From JAAAOH01 sp046540795 (GTDB taxonomy: Bacteria > Spirochaetota > Spirochaetia > DSM-27196 > PWMO01), in the NCBI GenBank assembly GCA_046540795.1, contig JBKHEN010000008.1, positions 1 through 33,902 on the forward strand: DNA of 33,902 bases, read 5' to 3'. The notes beneath the pieces were generated by a model that made no database searches, was not told where the DNA came from, and saw nothing but the letters and a program-made list of their open reading frames with translations. Positions 1-7,455 of this stretch are shown one piece after another (positions within the stretch are counted from its first letter, which is position 1; every line of letters begins with the position of its first letter). The position numbers were made by a program, and so were the translations under genes.

Positions 1-237
1 CTCGCCGGCTGCGGCGCCTCCGGCGGCCCCGCCGGCCGCGGCGCCTCCGCCCGCGACGTCCCCGGCGCCGAAGGCCGCCGAGCCCGGCTCGGAGGCGCGT
101 CGCATGTAGTCGTCGAGCTCTTGCCAGGCCTCGCGCCAGTCGGCGTCCGTCTCCATGCGGCCACGGACGCTCCGCGCGTCGGAGGGTTCCTCCAGAGCCA
201 GGCGAAGCAAGTAGCTGAGTCTATCAAGGATATCCAC
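1..237 (-). CDS. Partial protein, possible J-domain co-chaperone N-terminus
   Basis: This is the first 79 codons of a minus-strand gene that runs off the left edge. The GTG start at 237 is chosen because a GGAGG ribosome site (244-248) lies six bases upstream and the frame stays open. The protein begins MDILDRLSYLLRLAL and then reads DADWREAWQELDDYMRRA. After that it becomes an Ala/Gly-rich low-complexity stretch (about residues 60-79). An amphipathic 'DRL..LLR' start followed by an acidic 'WEELDDY' segment and a flexible linker resembles the N-terminus of spirochaete J-domain proteins as I remember them, but no J domain is inside the window. Treat the function as a guess. It is transcribed divergently from the DinG-like helicase, and the two share a promoter region. 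Confidence 0.55.
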   Translation of the reverse strand, partial: MDILDRLSYLLRLALEEPSDARSVRGRMETDADWREAWQELDDYMRRASEPGSAAFGAGDVAGGGAAAGGAAGGAAAGE

Positions 238-294
238 CTGAGTCCTCCGCAAACGCCGCAGCCGCCCAGCTTTCCCATCCGGCGACTCTGCGGC

Positions 295-323
295 ACTCTA
301 CGGTCGCTCCCGGGTGCTGTCAA
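295..323 (-). promoter_or_regulatory. Sigma-70 promoter for the left-edge gene
   Basis: On the minus strand a perfect -35 TTGACA (318-323) is followed by 17 bases and TAGAGT (295-300, four of six matches). It points at the GTG start at 237. Its -35 overlaps the left arm of the palindrome at 322-342. Confidence 0.5.
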
Positions 324-342
324 CCAGGTTGCATACCTGGTT
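322..342. promoter_or_regulatory. Perfect palindrome between divergent promoters, candidate operator
   Basis: AACCAGGT (322-329), a five-base spacer (330-334) and ACCTGGTT (335-342) form an 8-bp perfect inverted repeat. The spacer and inner arm ends coincide with the -35 box of the helicase promoter. The left arm overlaps the -35 of the opposite promoter. Such placement fits a repressor site acting on both genes. It could be an SOS-type site, since dinG is damage-inducible in E. coli, but I do not recognise the sequence as a known LexA box. Confidence 0.5.
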
Positions 343-357
343 CCGTGTCACTATGAT
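329..357 (+). promoter_or_regulatory. Sigma-70 promoter for the DinG-like helicase
   Basis: TTGCAT (329-334), a 17-base spacer and TATGAT (352-357). The predicted transcript starts near 364, only about 11 bases before the ATG at 375, with AGGAAG (363-368) as the ribosome site. Confidence 0.6.
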
Positions 358-374
358 CCGGCAGGAAGCAAGCC

Positions 375-2825
375 ATGAAAGCGTCCGAGCGCATCGACGA
401 GGAAGTCCTCGAGGTCATGAGAGAGGCCGTCGCCGAGGCCGGGGGAAACGAGGTGCTCTTTGTATGCGACGTGGACGAGGACGCCCGTGTGTGCCGGATC
501 GAGGTAAAGGCCCGCGGGAACCTCGAGAGTGTGCCGGCCCCCGACCTGCATATGAGGCGAGGAAAGGTGGTGGTGCACAATCACCCCGGTGGCCGTCTCG
601 ACCCGAGTAGGGCCGACCTCGAGGTAGCTTCCGGACTGGCGGCGGAAGGCATCGGCAGCTTCATCGTGGACAACGAGGCGGAAAACCTCTACGTGGTGGT
701 CGAGCCCTTTCTCGGGGCCGGAACGGAGCCGATTGATGCGGGTGAGCTGACGGAGCTGATCGAGGCCGGCGGCGCGTTGGCACGGCTCCACTCGAGTTTC
801 GAGCCGCGACCGCCGCAGATCGAAATGCTCGAGCACGTGGTGGATGCGCTCAACGAGGGGCGGCTCTGTGTCGCGGAGGCGGGAACCGGCGTGGGCAAGT
901 CCCTCGCCTACCTTCTCCCTGCGTTTCGCTGGGCGGAGCGCAACGAGGAGCGGGTGGCCGTATCCACCGCCACGATCAACCTCCAGCAGCAAATCGTTGA
1001 CAAGGACATTCCTCTCGTCAGGCGGCTCCTCGATAGTGATATCGAGGCGGTCCTCGTGAAAGGGCGCGGGAACTACCTGTGCCTGAATCGGCTCGAAGAA
1101 GCGGTGGAGGAGGATTCGACGCTGTTTTCCGAGCCCTCAAGCGAGCTGGTAGCCATTCGAGACTGGGCGCAAACCTCCGTCGACGGTAGTCGCAGCGATA
1201 TGCCGTTCTACCCCTCCGACGAGCTCTGGAGCAGGGTGAACTCCGACCCGGACGCGTGCGGAGGAATGCGCTGCCGCAATCGGGAGGGCTGTTTCGTGAT
1301 GAAAGCACGCCGCCGGGCGGCTCGGGCTCGTGTGCTCGTAGTGAACCATCACCTGCTCTTCTCCGATCTGGCATTGCGTCTGCGTGGTTTGGGGTTCCAC
1401 AATACCGCCGTCTTGCCGCCGGTTCACCGGCTCGTGTTCGACGAAGCCCACAGCCTCGAGGACAGCGCTACGTCCTACTTCTCGGAGTCGTTCTCCCAAC
1501 TATCGGTGGCGAAATACGCGAACCGTCTGCTACGCGAGCGGCGGGGACGTCGGACCGGGTTACTGGTGCGCTTGGAGTCTCTCGGTTGCGATCGGACGGC
1601 GCTTGCCGACGCAGTCGAGAGCGTCTCTTCCGTTCGGGAGCAGGCCGAAACCTTGAACGGCGTGCTCATTGATGCACTCGGTGGTCGGCAGAGCCTCTGG
1701 ATTAAGGGGACGCCTCCGGAGGACCTCGATGAGCAGGCCCGCGAAGAGCTGCGAGAGCTGCAGAATCGCGTTATCGGGCTCGGGGAAAAGATCCGTAGGA
1801 TCCTTTCTTCCCTGCCGGAGGAGTCGCAGGAGGAGCCCGTCGTTTACGACGTGCGGATGACACTTCGGCGGTTGGAGGACATTTCCGCCCTCTGTGAGGG
1901 CGTGCGCGACGCGGAGGCTCGACCCGACCGCGTATACTGGATCGAGCGTCGACTGCTGACGGGGGGACGCACCTTGGCCCGCCTGGTGTCCACCCCCGTG
2001 GACGTCAGCGACGTCATGCAGGAGGCGGTCTATGAGCCCTACGGGACGGTCATCTTTACCAGCGCAACGCTGTCGGTGAACGGTACCTTCGGTTTCTGGA
2101 AGCAGCGTATAGGCCTCGACGCCGCCGACCCGGCACGTCTGGTGGAGACGATACTGCCCTCGCCTTTTGATTTCAAGAACCGCGTTCTGCTCGGCGTTCC
2201 CGAGGACGCGCCACTTCCGGACAGCCCGGAATACCAGGCGTTTCTCTCGCGGTTCGTGATCGAGGCGCTTACTCTCTCCGAAGGCCGAGCCCTTGTTCTG
2301 TTCACCTCGTATGAGATGCTCACCGCGACGTACGAGGCGGTACGGCCCGCCCTTGTCGAGCTCGGCATCACCTCGTTCCGGCAGGGCCAGGACGAGCGCT
2401 CCCGCCTTCTCACCGGCTTCAATAGCGACACCGCAAGTGTGTTATTCGCCACCCAGAGCTTCTGGCAGGGGGTCGATGCGCCGGGAGAAACGCTAACGCT
2501 TCTCGTCCTGTGCAAGCTTCCCTTTCGAGTACCGACCCATCCCATACAGCGAGCCCGTATGGAAGCGGTGAAACGTGAGAACGGGAATCCCTTCAGGGAT
2601 CTCTCGTTGCCCGATGCCGTCACACGGCTGAAGCAGGGATTCGGGAGGCTCATGCGACATCGGACGGATCGTGGCGTGGTATTGCTGACGGACGCGCGGG
2701 TGGTGAAGAAGAGCTACGGGCGGGTTTTCTTCAATTCCTTGCCCGAAACGGCGCGGAGCGTAAAGGAGGCGTCGAGGCTGCTGCAAGATGTGGAGGATTT
2801 TCTCTACGGTGACGAAGCGCGATAG
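375..2825 (+). CDS. dinG: DinG/XPD-family helicase with N-terminal JAMM (RadC-like) domain
   Basis: An 816-aa superfamily-2 helicase of the DinG/XPD type, expected to unwind DNA with 5'-3' polarity during repair. Helicase features seen: Walker A AGTGVGKS (169-176), DEAH box (356-359), and four cysteines placed as in Fe-S helicases (C236, C295, C300, C306). C-terminal motifs SFWQGVD and QGFGRLMRH are also present. The unusual part is the first 120 residues. H68-N-H70, then seven residues, S78-x-x-D81, with a candidate E26 before VLFVCDVDEDARV, matches the RadC/JAMM metal-site pattern. The Bacillus-type DinG instead carries a DnaQ-like exonuclease at its N-terminus. JAMM proteins are usually zinc proteases or deubiquitinase-like, while the role of RadC-type members is unsettled, so the activity here is open. 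ATG at 375 follows AGGAAG. The gene is probably single, ending 28 bases before the groES terminator. Confidence 0.9.
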   Translation: MKASERIDEEVLEVMREAVAEAGGNEVLFVCDVDEDARVCRIEVKARGNLESVPAPDLHMRRGKVVVHNHPGGRLDPSRADLEVASGLAAEGIGSFIVDNEAENLYVVVEPFLGAGTEPIDAGELTELIEAGGALARLHSSFEPRPPQIEMLEHVVDALNEGRLCVAEAGTGVGKSLAYLLPAFRWAERNEERVAVSTATINLQQQIVDKDIPLVRRLLDSDIEAVLVKGRGNYLCLNRLEEAVEEDSTLFSEPSSELVAIRDWAQTSVDGSRSDMPFYPSDELWSRVNSDPDACGGMRCRNREGCFVMKARRRAARARVLVVNHHLLFSDLALRLRGLGFHNTAVLPPVHRLVFDEAHSLEDSATSYFSESFSQLSVAKYANRLLRERRGRRTGLLVRLESLGCDRTALADAVESVSSVREQAETLNGVLIDALGGRQSLWIKGTPPEDLDEQAREELRELQNRVIGLGEKIRRILSSLPEESQEEPVVYDVRMTLRRLEDISALCEGVRDAEARPDRVYWIERRLLTGGRTLARLVSTPVDVSDVMQEAVYEPYGTVIFTSATLSVNGTFGFWKQRIGLDAADPARLVETILPSPFDFKNRVLLGVPEDAPLPDSPEYQAFLSRFVIEALTLSEGRALVLFTSYEMLTATYEAVRPALVELGITSFRQGQDERSRLLTGFNSDTASVLFATQSFWQGVDAPGETLTLLVLCKLPFRVPTHPIQRARMEAVKRENGNPFRDLSLPDAVTRLKQGFGRLMRHRTDRGVVLLTDARVVKKSYGRVFFNSLPETARSVKEASRLLQDVEDFLYGDEAR

Positions 2826-2851
2826 TGATCAAGCGGTGTGTCCGGCGGGGT

Positions 2852-2891
2852 ACAAAAAAAAGGCAGCCGCGCTCTAACACGGGCTGCCTTT
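2852..2891 (-). terminator. Rho-independent terminator of groES
   Basis: A ten-base stem, AAAGGCAGCC (2859-2868) with GGCTGCCTTT (2882-2891), is followed on the minus strand by a run of eight T (complement of 2854-2861). It lies between the convergent helicase and groES ends. On the plus strand only three T follow, so it mainly serves groES. Confidence 0.85.
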
Positions 2892-2938
2892 GAAACGATT
2901 GTTCCGATTTCGGTCGTTACTACTGTGACCCGGAGACC

Positions 2939-3205
2939 TTACTCGACCACCGCAATGATATCGTCCATCTTGAGAATGAGATGATCATCGCCGTCGATCT
3001 TGACGTTGGTTCCGGCGTACTTGTCGTACATGACCTGCTGACCTTCTTTGACCTTGATGGCGTCCTTGTCATCGCCGACGGCCACCACGCGGCCTTGCTG
3101 GGTCTTCTCTTGCGCTGTCTCGGGAATGTAGAGACCACCCTTTGTCTTCTCTTCTTCCTGTTGGATCTTGAGCAGAACACGATCTCCGAGTGGCTTGATC
3201 TTCAT
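2939..3205 (-). CDS. groES: Co-chaperonin GroES (Cpn10)
   Basis: An 88-aa co-chaperonin that caps GroEL and assists ATP-dependent folding in the cytoplasm. It starts MKIKPLGDRVLLK and carries the mobile-loop region KTKGGLYIPETAQEKTQQG (20-38), the 'GxVVAVG' strand, the 'VMYDKYAG' segment and a C-terminal 'DDIIAVVE'. The ATG at 3205 is chosen over upstream codons because AGGAGG (3211-3216) precedes it and the protein then has the family length. groEL is not next to it in this window, so GroES is made from its own transcription unit with a strong promoter upstream and a terminator downstream. I found no CIRCE inverted repeat (HrcA site) near the promoter. Confidence 0.97.
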   Translation of the reverse strand: MKIKPLGDRVLLKIQQEEEKTKGGLYIPETAQEKTQQGRVVAVGDDKDAIKVKEGQQVMYDKYAGTNVKIDGDDHLILKMDDIIAVVE

Positions 3206-3263
3206 CTTCTCCTCCTGTGATTTCGCATATCCGTAATGTATCGGAGTTTCCGGTAACGCGGAA

Positions 3264-3292
3264 AATATAGTATTGAGACCCCGAGCGGTCAA
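3264..3292 (-). promoter_or_regulatory. groES: Sigma-70 promoter of groES
   Basis: On the minus strand TTGACC (3287-3292), a 17-base spacer and TATATT (3264-3269). The predicted start near 3257 gives a 52-base leader ending in the AGGAGG site of groES. This is one of the best housekeeping promoter matches in the window. Confidence 0.75.
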
Positions 3293-3388
3293 GCGGATTC
3301 GCGCCGTGCGACCGCACTTTGCGGGTTCCCGCAGGCGGTGAAAAGAAGCGATAGGAAGGTCATAAGCTCATGCCGCGAAAGATTTTGC

Positions 3389-3418
3389 TTGACGAACAGT
3401 CCATTCGGGGCATATCAT
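3389..3418 (+). promoter_or_regulatory. Possible sigma-70 promoter upstream of the sigma-factor gene
   Basis: TTGACG (3389-3394), an 18-base spacer and TATCAT (3413-3418). Transcription would start near 3425. It could give a long-leader transcript of the sigma-factor gene, or a small RNA ending near the T-run at 3531-3537. Confidence 0.4.
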
Positions 3419-3598
3419 AACCATGTAGGACACGCGGAACTGAGAAAAGGAAAGGTTACGTGTCTCCGATGCCCCGGGAAAACGCGGTGTTTGCCCGGGA
3501 GTGGGAGGTTTTGCCACAGTATATAGCGGTTTTTTTATGTCTGGGCTATTCTGACCCACTCATAACCGTGAATTTGCCTGCCTGAAATTTCTTCTTCC

Positions 3599-3619
3599 TA
3601 TCTACCTTCTATATAGATA
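3599..3619. promoter_or_regulatory. Inverted repeat upstream of the sigma-54 promoter
   Basis: TATCTA (3599-3604), nine bases, TAGATA (3614-3619). It is centred about 65 bases upstream of the predicted sigma-54 start point. This is a plausible but closer-than-usual place for an enhancer-binding protein site. It could also be chance in AT-rich DNA. Confidence 0.25.
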
Positions 3620-3645
3620 TTTACCGGACGCCTTTGTTTGAATGG

Positions 3646-3662
3646 TTGGCACGTGAATTGCT
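3646..3662 (+). promoter_or_regulatory. Consensus sigma-54 (RpoN) promoter
   Basis: TTGGCACG, four bases, TTGCT matches the -24/-12 consensus in full. The invariant GG (3648-3649) and GC (3660-3661) are separated by exactly ten bases. The predicted start is near 3673. This gives a leader of about 16 bases that just contains the AGGAGG ribosome site (3678-3683) of the sigma-factor gene at 3689. A spaced match this complete next to a start codon is unlikely by chance. Confidence 0.8.
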
Positions 3663-3688
3663 TCCTTCTACGTGTACAGGAGGTCGAA

Positions 3689-4579
3689 ATGCCTGCAACG
3701 ACGAAGACGAGAAACCAAACCAGCCGGACTATTCAGCAGGGAAGTCGCGACGACGAAAACGTTCTCTCGATGTACCTGAAAGAAATCAATAGGATCCCTC
3801 TGCTCACGCGGGAGGAAGAAGATAAATACGCCCGTGCCGCCGCCGCCGGAGAGAAGTCTGCCAAGGACAAGCTGGTGCAGGCCAATCTGCGTTTCGTGGT
3901 GAACGTGGCCAAAAAGTACCAGAACCAGGGGCTTCCCCTGTCGGACCTGATCAGTGAGGGCAATATTGGTCTGATGAACGCCATAGAACGATTCGACGTG
4001 GACAAGGGCTACCATTTCATATCCTACGCCGTGTGGTGGATTCGCCAGGCCATACTGAAGGCTATTTGCGAGAAGTCGCGCATGATCCGGCTGCCGCTGA
4101 ATCGGGCGAACGAGCTCGTGCAGATCGAGAAGGTGCGAAAAGAGATCCAAGGCTCCAAGGGTGAAGACGCCGAGATGCGGCAGATCGCCGAGACCTTGAA
4201 CATGGATCAGGACCACGTGGCGGATCTCATCAACATCTCCCGGGATCTCATCTCCCTCGAGACGCCGGTGTATCAGGAAAAGGACTCTTCGATCCTCGGT
4301 GATTTCGTGGAGGACGAGGCGTACAAGCATCCGGAAGTGCAAGTGGAGGAACAGTCGCTCAGGGACGATATCAATCAGGTGCTCGGTACTCTGAGCGAAA
4401 AAGAGGCGGAGATCATTCAGTACCGCTTCGGGTTGAACGGCCGCAGCCCACTCTCGTTGAAGGAGATAGGGGATAAGTACAATCTGACGAAGGAGCGGAT
4501 CCGTCAGATCGAAAAGAAAGCCCTGAAGCGGCTTCAGCATCCGAAACGTAGCCAGCTCCTCGAAAGCTACGTCTCATGA
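3689..4579 (+). CDS. Group-2 sigma-70 family RNA polymerase sigma factor
   Basis: A 296-aa sigma factor that directs RNA polymerase to promoters. Seen in order: region 1.2 (ENVLSMYLKEINRIPLLTRE, 23-42), region 2 with DLISEGNIGLMNAIERFD (86-103) and the DNA-melting/-10 helix YHFISYAVWWIRQAI (108-122), region 3 (about 130-215), and region 4.2 helix-turn-helix LSLKEIGDKYNLTKERIRQIE (255-275). It lacks region 1.1 and the long non-conserved segment of a primary RpoD, so I class it as group 2, RpoS-like in size. The ATG at 3689 has AGGAGG five bases upstream. A sigma-54 promoter directly precedes it, which parallels the RpoN-to-RpoS cascade known in Borrelia burgdorferi. Whether it is the orthologue of Borrelia RpoS cannot be decided here. 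A terminator follows, so it is monocistronic. Confidence 0.9.
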   Translation: MPATTKTRNQTSRTIQQGSRDDENVLSMYLKEINRIPLLTREEEDKYARAAAAGEKSAKDKLVQANLRFVVNVAKKYQNQGLPLSDLISEGNIGLMNAIERFDVDKGYHFISYAVWWIRQAILKAICEKSRMIRLPLNRANELVQIEKVRKEIQGSKGEDAEMRQIAETLNMDQDHVADLINISRDLISLETPVYQEKDSSILGDFVEDEAYKHPEVQVEEQSLRDDINQVLGTLSEKEAEIIQYRFGLNGRSPLSLKEIGDKYNLTKERIRQIEKKALKRLQHPKRSQLLESYVS

Positions 4580-4616
4580 CCCACGCGTTCTCCCGGCAAT
4601 GAGAACGACCGGCGGC

Positions 4617-4660
4617 GGCCCCCGTGTCGCATTATTGACACGGGGGCCGTCTTCGTCTTA
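4617..4660 (+). terminator. Rho-independent terminator after the sigma-factor gene
   Basis: A perfect 12-base stem, GGCCCCCGTGTC (4617-4628) with GACACGGGGGCC (4637-4648), and an eight-base loop. A T-rich tail (GTCTTCGTCTTA) follows. Confidence 0.8.
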
Positions 4661-4714
4661 GTCTTGCGCGACAACGAATTATATCAATCAAGAGTTGCGG
4701 GGGTAAGTGTCTTT

Positions 4715-7375
4715 ATGGCAGAGAAGTATGTGTACTTTTTCGGCGGAGGTCAGGCGGAAGGCAATGCCGGCATGAAAGAAACGCTCGGTGGTAAAGGTGC
4801 CGGCCTTGCGGAGATGACCCGTGCCGGCGTACCGGTTCCACCGGGCTTCACCATTTCTACGGACGTATGTGAATACTACTACGAACACGATGAAACCTAC
4901 CCCGAGGGACTCGAGGAGACGGTAGAAGGGAATCTCGAGCGCCTGGAATCGATGATGGGCAAGAGGCTCGGCGAGGCCGAGGATCCGCTCCTGGTTTCCG
5001 TGCGCTCCGGAGCGGCTATCTCCATGCCGGGGATGATGGACACGGTGCTGAATCTCGGGTTGAACGACCAAGCGGTTCAGGGCCTGGCGCGGAAATCGGG
5101 GAACGAGCGTTTTTCCTGGGACTCCTATCGTCGGTTCATCAACATGTTCGGCGACGTGGTGATGGGCGTGAAGCACGAGGAGTTCGAGAAGGTCCTCGAG
5201 CGGATGAAAAAGAAGAAGGGGGTCGAGCTTGACACCGGCCTCGACGCAGCGGACCTGAAGAACCTGGTCAAGCAGTACAAGGACGTCTACAAGAAGAATA
5301 CCGGTGAGGACTTTCCGCAGGATCCGAAGGAACAGCTGTGGAAGACGATCAACGCGGTTTTCGGCTCCTGGAACAACCCTCGCGCCGTCCACTACCGCAA
5401 GCTCAATGACATCAAAGGCTTGAAAGGCACCGCGGTAACCGTGATGTCGATGGTCTTCGGAAACTTCGGCGAAGACTCCGGAACCGGTGTCTGCTTTTCC
5501 CGTGATCCGTCCACCGGAGAGAAAGTCTTCTACGGCGAGTATCTCATGAACGCGCAGGGTGAGGATGTCGTGGCCGGTATCCGCACTCCGATGGCCATAA
5601 AGACCCTCGCCGAGCGAGATCCCAACATATACCAACAGCTCGTCGACGTAAAAGACAAGCTCGAGCGTCATTACAAAGACATGCAGGACATGGAGTTCAC
5701 CATCGAAAGAGGGACACTCTATCTCCTGCAGACCAGAAGCGGGAAGCGGACCGGTGTTGCGGCCGTGAAGATCGCCGTCGACATGGTCGAGGAAGGATTG
5801 ATCGACAAGACGGAGGCAATGGACCGCGTCACGCCGGCGCAGCTCGATCAGGTCTTCCATCCGATGATCGATCCCAAGGTTAAAGAGACGGCAAACTCTC
5901 TGACCAAGGGACTCAATGCCTCCCCCGGCGCCGCGACCGGTCAGCTCGTATTTACCGCCGATGAGGCCGAACAATGGGTCAAAGACGGCAAGAAAGTACT
6001 GCTGGCCCGCAAGGAAACCTCGCCGGAGGATATCGGCGGCATGCACGTCGCCGAAGGCGTTCTCACCTCCACCGGCGGTATGACCAGCCACGCGGCGGTT
6101 GTAGCGCGCGGCATGGGCACCCCCTGCGTCGTCGGCGCAAAGGGCGCTTCCATCTCCGGGAAGACGATGACCATCGGGGAGAAGAAGTTCAAACAGGGGG
6201 ATTTCGTAACCATAGACGGCACCACCGGTGACGTGTACGAAGGCGAGTTGGCCCTCGTGGAGCCGAAGATATCCGGGGAGCTCAGCAAGTTCCTGAGTTG
6301 GACGGATGAGATTCGCCACAGCGCCCGGCGCGAGGGTATCGATCAGGTAGGCTTCAACGTGCGCACCAACGCGGACACGCCGGAGGACGCCGAGCGTGCA
6401 CGTGAGTTCGGGGCCGAAGGTATAGGGTTGTGTCGCACCGAGCACATGTTCTTTGAGGAAGACCGAATCAAGATCTTCCGTCAGATGGTCGTTGCCGAGG
6501 ACAAGGCGGCAAGAGAGAAGGCGCTCGAGAAGTTGATGCCGCTTCAGAAGGACGACTTCGTCGGAATCTTCAAGGCGATGGACGGGTTGCCGGTCACTAT
6601 TCGGCTCCTCGATCCGCCGCTGCACGAGTTTGTGCCCACCGATAAGGAGGCCATCAAGGAGCTTGCTGAGAGCGTCAACGTGAGCGTGGCAAAGCTGCGG
6701 GCCAAGATCGACTCGATGCATGAGGCAAACCCGATGCTCGGACACCGCGGTACCCGCCTCGGCATTACCTATCCGGAAGTGTACGAGATGCAGGTCGAGG
6801 CCATCATGAATGCCGCATGTGAGGTCGCAAAGCAGGGCGTGAAGGTCTATCCGGAGATTATGATCCCCCTTGTCGGTACGGTGGCTGAGCTCGAGGTCAT
6901 GCGCAGGGACGCCGAGCAGGTTGCGGAGCGCGTGCTCGAAGAGAAGAAGATGACCATCGAGTATCTCATCGGTACGATGATCGAAATACCCCGGGCGGCA
7001 CTCACGGCCGATGAGGTGGCAAAGCAGGCGGATTTCTTCTCCTTCGGCACGAACGATCTCACGCAGATGACCTTCGGCTATTCCCGAGACGACGTCGGCT
7101 CGTTTTTGCCGAAGTATCTCGAAGACGGTATCCTCGAAGAGGACCCCTTTGAGGTGCTCGATCAGGAGGGCGTCGGACAGCTGGTGCAGATGGGCACCGA
7201 CCGGGGTCGACAAACCAACCCCAAGCTCAAAGTGGGCATCTGCGGTGAGCACGGCGGTGAGCCGAAGTCGGTAGAGTTCTGCTACCGCGTCGGCATGAAC
7301 TATGTCTCCTGCTCGCCGTTCCGTGTACCCATTGCGCGCCTTGCGGCCGCGAAGGCGGTAGCCCACGAAGACTGA
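4715..7375 (+). CDS. ppdK: Pyruvate, phosphate dikinase
   Basis: An 886-aa enzyme that reversibly converts pyruvate, ATP and phosphate to phosphoenolpyruvate, AMP and pyrophosphate. In fermenting bacteria it often runs towards pyruvate to conserve energy. Seen: the N-terminal ATP-binding half starting KYVYFFGGGQAEGN, the swivelling phosphohistidine domain with GGMTSHAAVVARGMGTPCVVG and catalytic His459, and the C-terminal PEP/pyruvate barrel. The barrel has GLCRTEHMFF, the 'SFGTNDLTQMTFGYSRDD' segment and catalytic Cys843 in GICGEHGGEP. The length is normal for the family. I take the ATG at 4715 (MAEKYVYFF), because upstream codons would extend beyond the conserved N-terminus; its ribosome site (GGGGG around 4700) is mediocre. 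The promoter is weak by eye (TATATC at 4680-4685 with no good -35). A GC hairpin (7418-7432) and a proper terminator follow. Confidence 0.97.
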   Translation: MAEKYVYFFGGGQAEGNAGMKETLGGKGAGLAEMTRAGVPVPPGFTISTDVCEYYYEHDETYPEGLEETVEGNLERLESMMGKRLGEAEDPLLVSVRSGAAISMPGMMDTVLNLGLNDQAVQGLARKSGNERFSWDSYRRFINMFGDVVMGVKHEEFEKVLERMKKKKGVELDTGLDAADLKNLVKQYKDVYKKNTGEDFPQDPKEQLWKTINAVFGSWNNPRAVHYRKLNDIKGLKGTAVTVMSMVFGNFGEDSGTGVCFSRDPSTGEKVFYGEYLMNAQGEDVVAGIRTPMAIKTLAERDPNIYQQLVDVKDKLERHYKDMQDMEFTIERGTLYLLQTRSGKRTGVAAVKIAVDMVEEGLIDKTEAMDRVTPAQLDQVFHPMIDPKVKETANSLTKGLNASPGAATGQLVFTADEAEQWVKDGKKVLLARKETSPEDIGGMHVAEGVLTSTGGMTSHAAVVARGMGTPCVVGAKGASISGKTMTIGEKKFKQGDFVTIDGTTGDVYEGELALVEPKISGELSKFLSWTDEIRHSARREGIDQVGFNVRTNADTPEDAERAREFGAEGIGLCRTEHMFFEEDRIKIFRQMVVAEDKAAREKALEKLMPLQKDDFVGIFKAMDGLPVTIRLLDPPLHEFVPTDKEAIKELAESVNVSVAKLRAKIDSMHEANPMLGHRGTRLGITYPEVYEMQVEAIMNAACEVAKQGVKVYPEIMIPLVGTVAELEVMRRDAEQVAERVLEEKKMTIEYLIGTMIEIPRAALTADEVAKQADFFSFGTNDLTQMTFGYSRDDVGSFLPKYLEDGILEEDPFEVLDQEGVGQLVQMGTDRGRQTNPKLKVGICGEHGGEPKSVEFCYRVGMNYVSCSPFRVPIARLAAAKAVAHED

Positions 7376-7455
7376 AGCCAAGATGAGGGCCCACCCGGAC
7401 CCCGCTTGGCACGCGGTCGGGCCTGCGGCCCGGTGTGAATGACTCGACAGACAAC

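Larger units (their letters stand above)
3293..3688. other. Long regulatory region before the sigma-factor gene
   Basis: About 400 bases with no convincing gene. From left to right it holds a small hairpin (CCGCA/TGCGG near 3313-3326), a sigma-70-like promoter (3389-3418), and a stretch with two potential hairpins. These are GGACACG with CGTGTC around 3427-3466 and CCCGGG with CCCGGG around 3473-3502. A seven-T run follows near 3531. The segment from about 3520 to 3640 is clearly more AT-rich than the flanks and contains the inverted repeat at 3599-3619. A sigma-54 promoter closes the region. The short open frames here lack ribosome sites and look accidental. Confidence 0.5.

Noticed and set aside
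3206..3300. CIRCE element (HrcA operator) upstream of groES
   Set aside because: No TTAGCACTC-N9-GAGTGCTAA or near match; only an ordinary sigma-70 promoter is visible.
3338..3559. Short open frames of about 62 codons on both strands in the sigma-factor upstream region
   Set aside because: No ribosome site, unlike any family I know, and overlapping on both strands. The region is better explained as regulatory.
7406..7425. A second sigma-54-like sequence, TTGGCACG, after ppdK
   Set aside because: The -12 GC would be eleven rather than ten bases from GG, no TTGCT follows, and no gene lies downstream on that strand.
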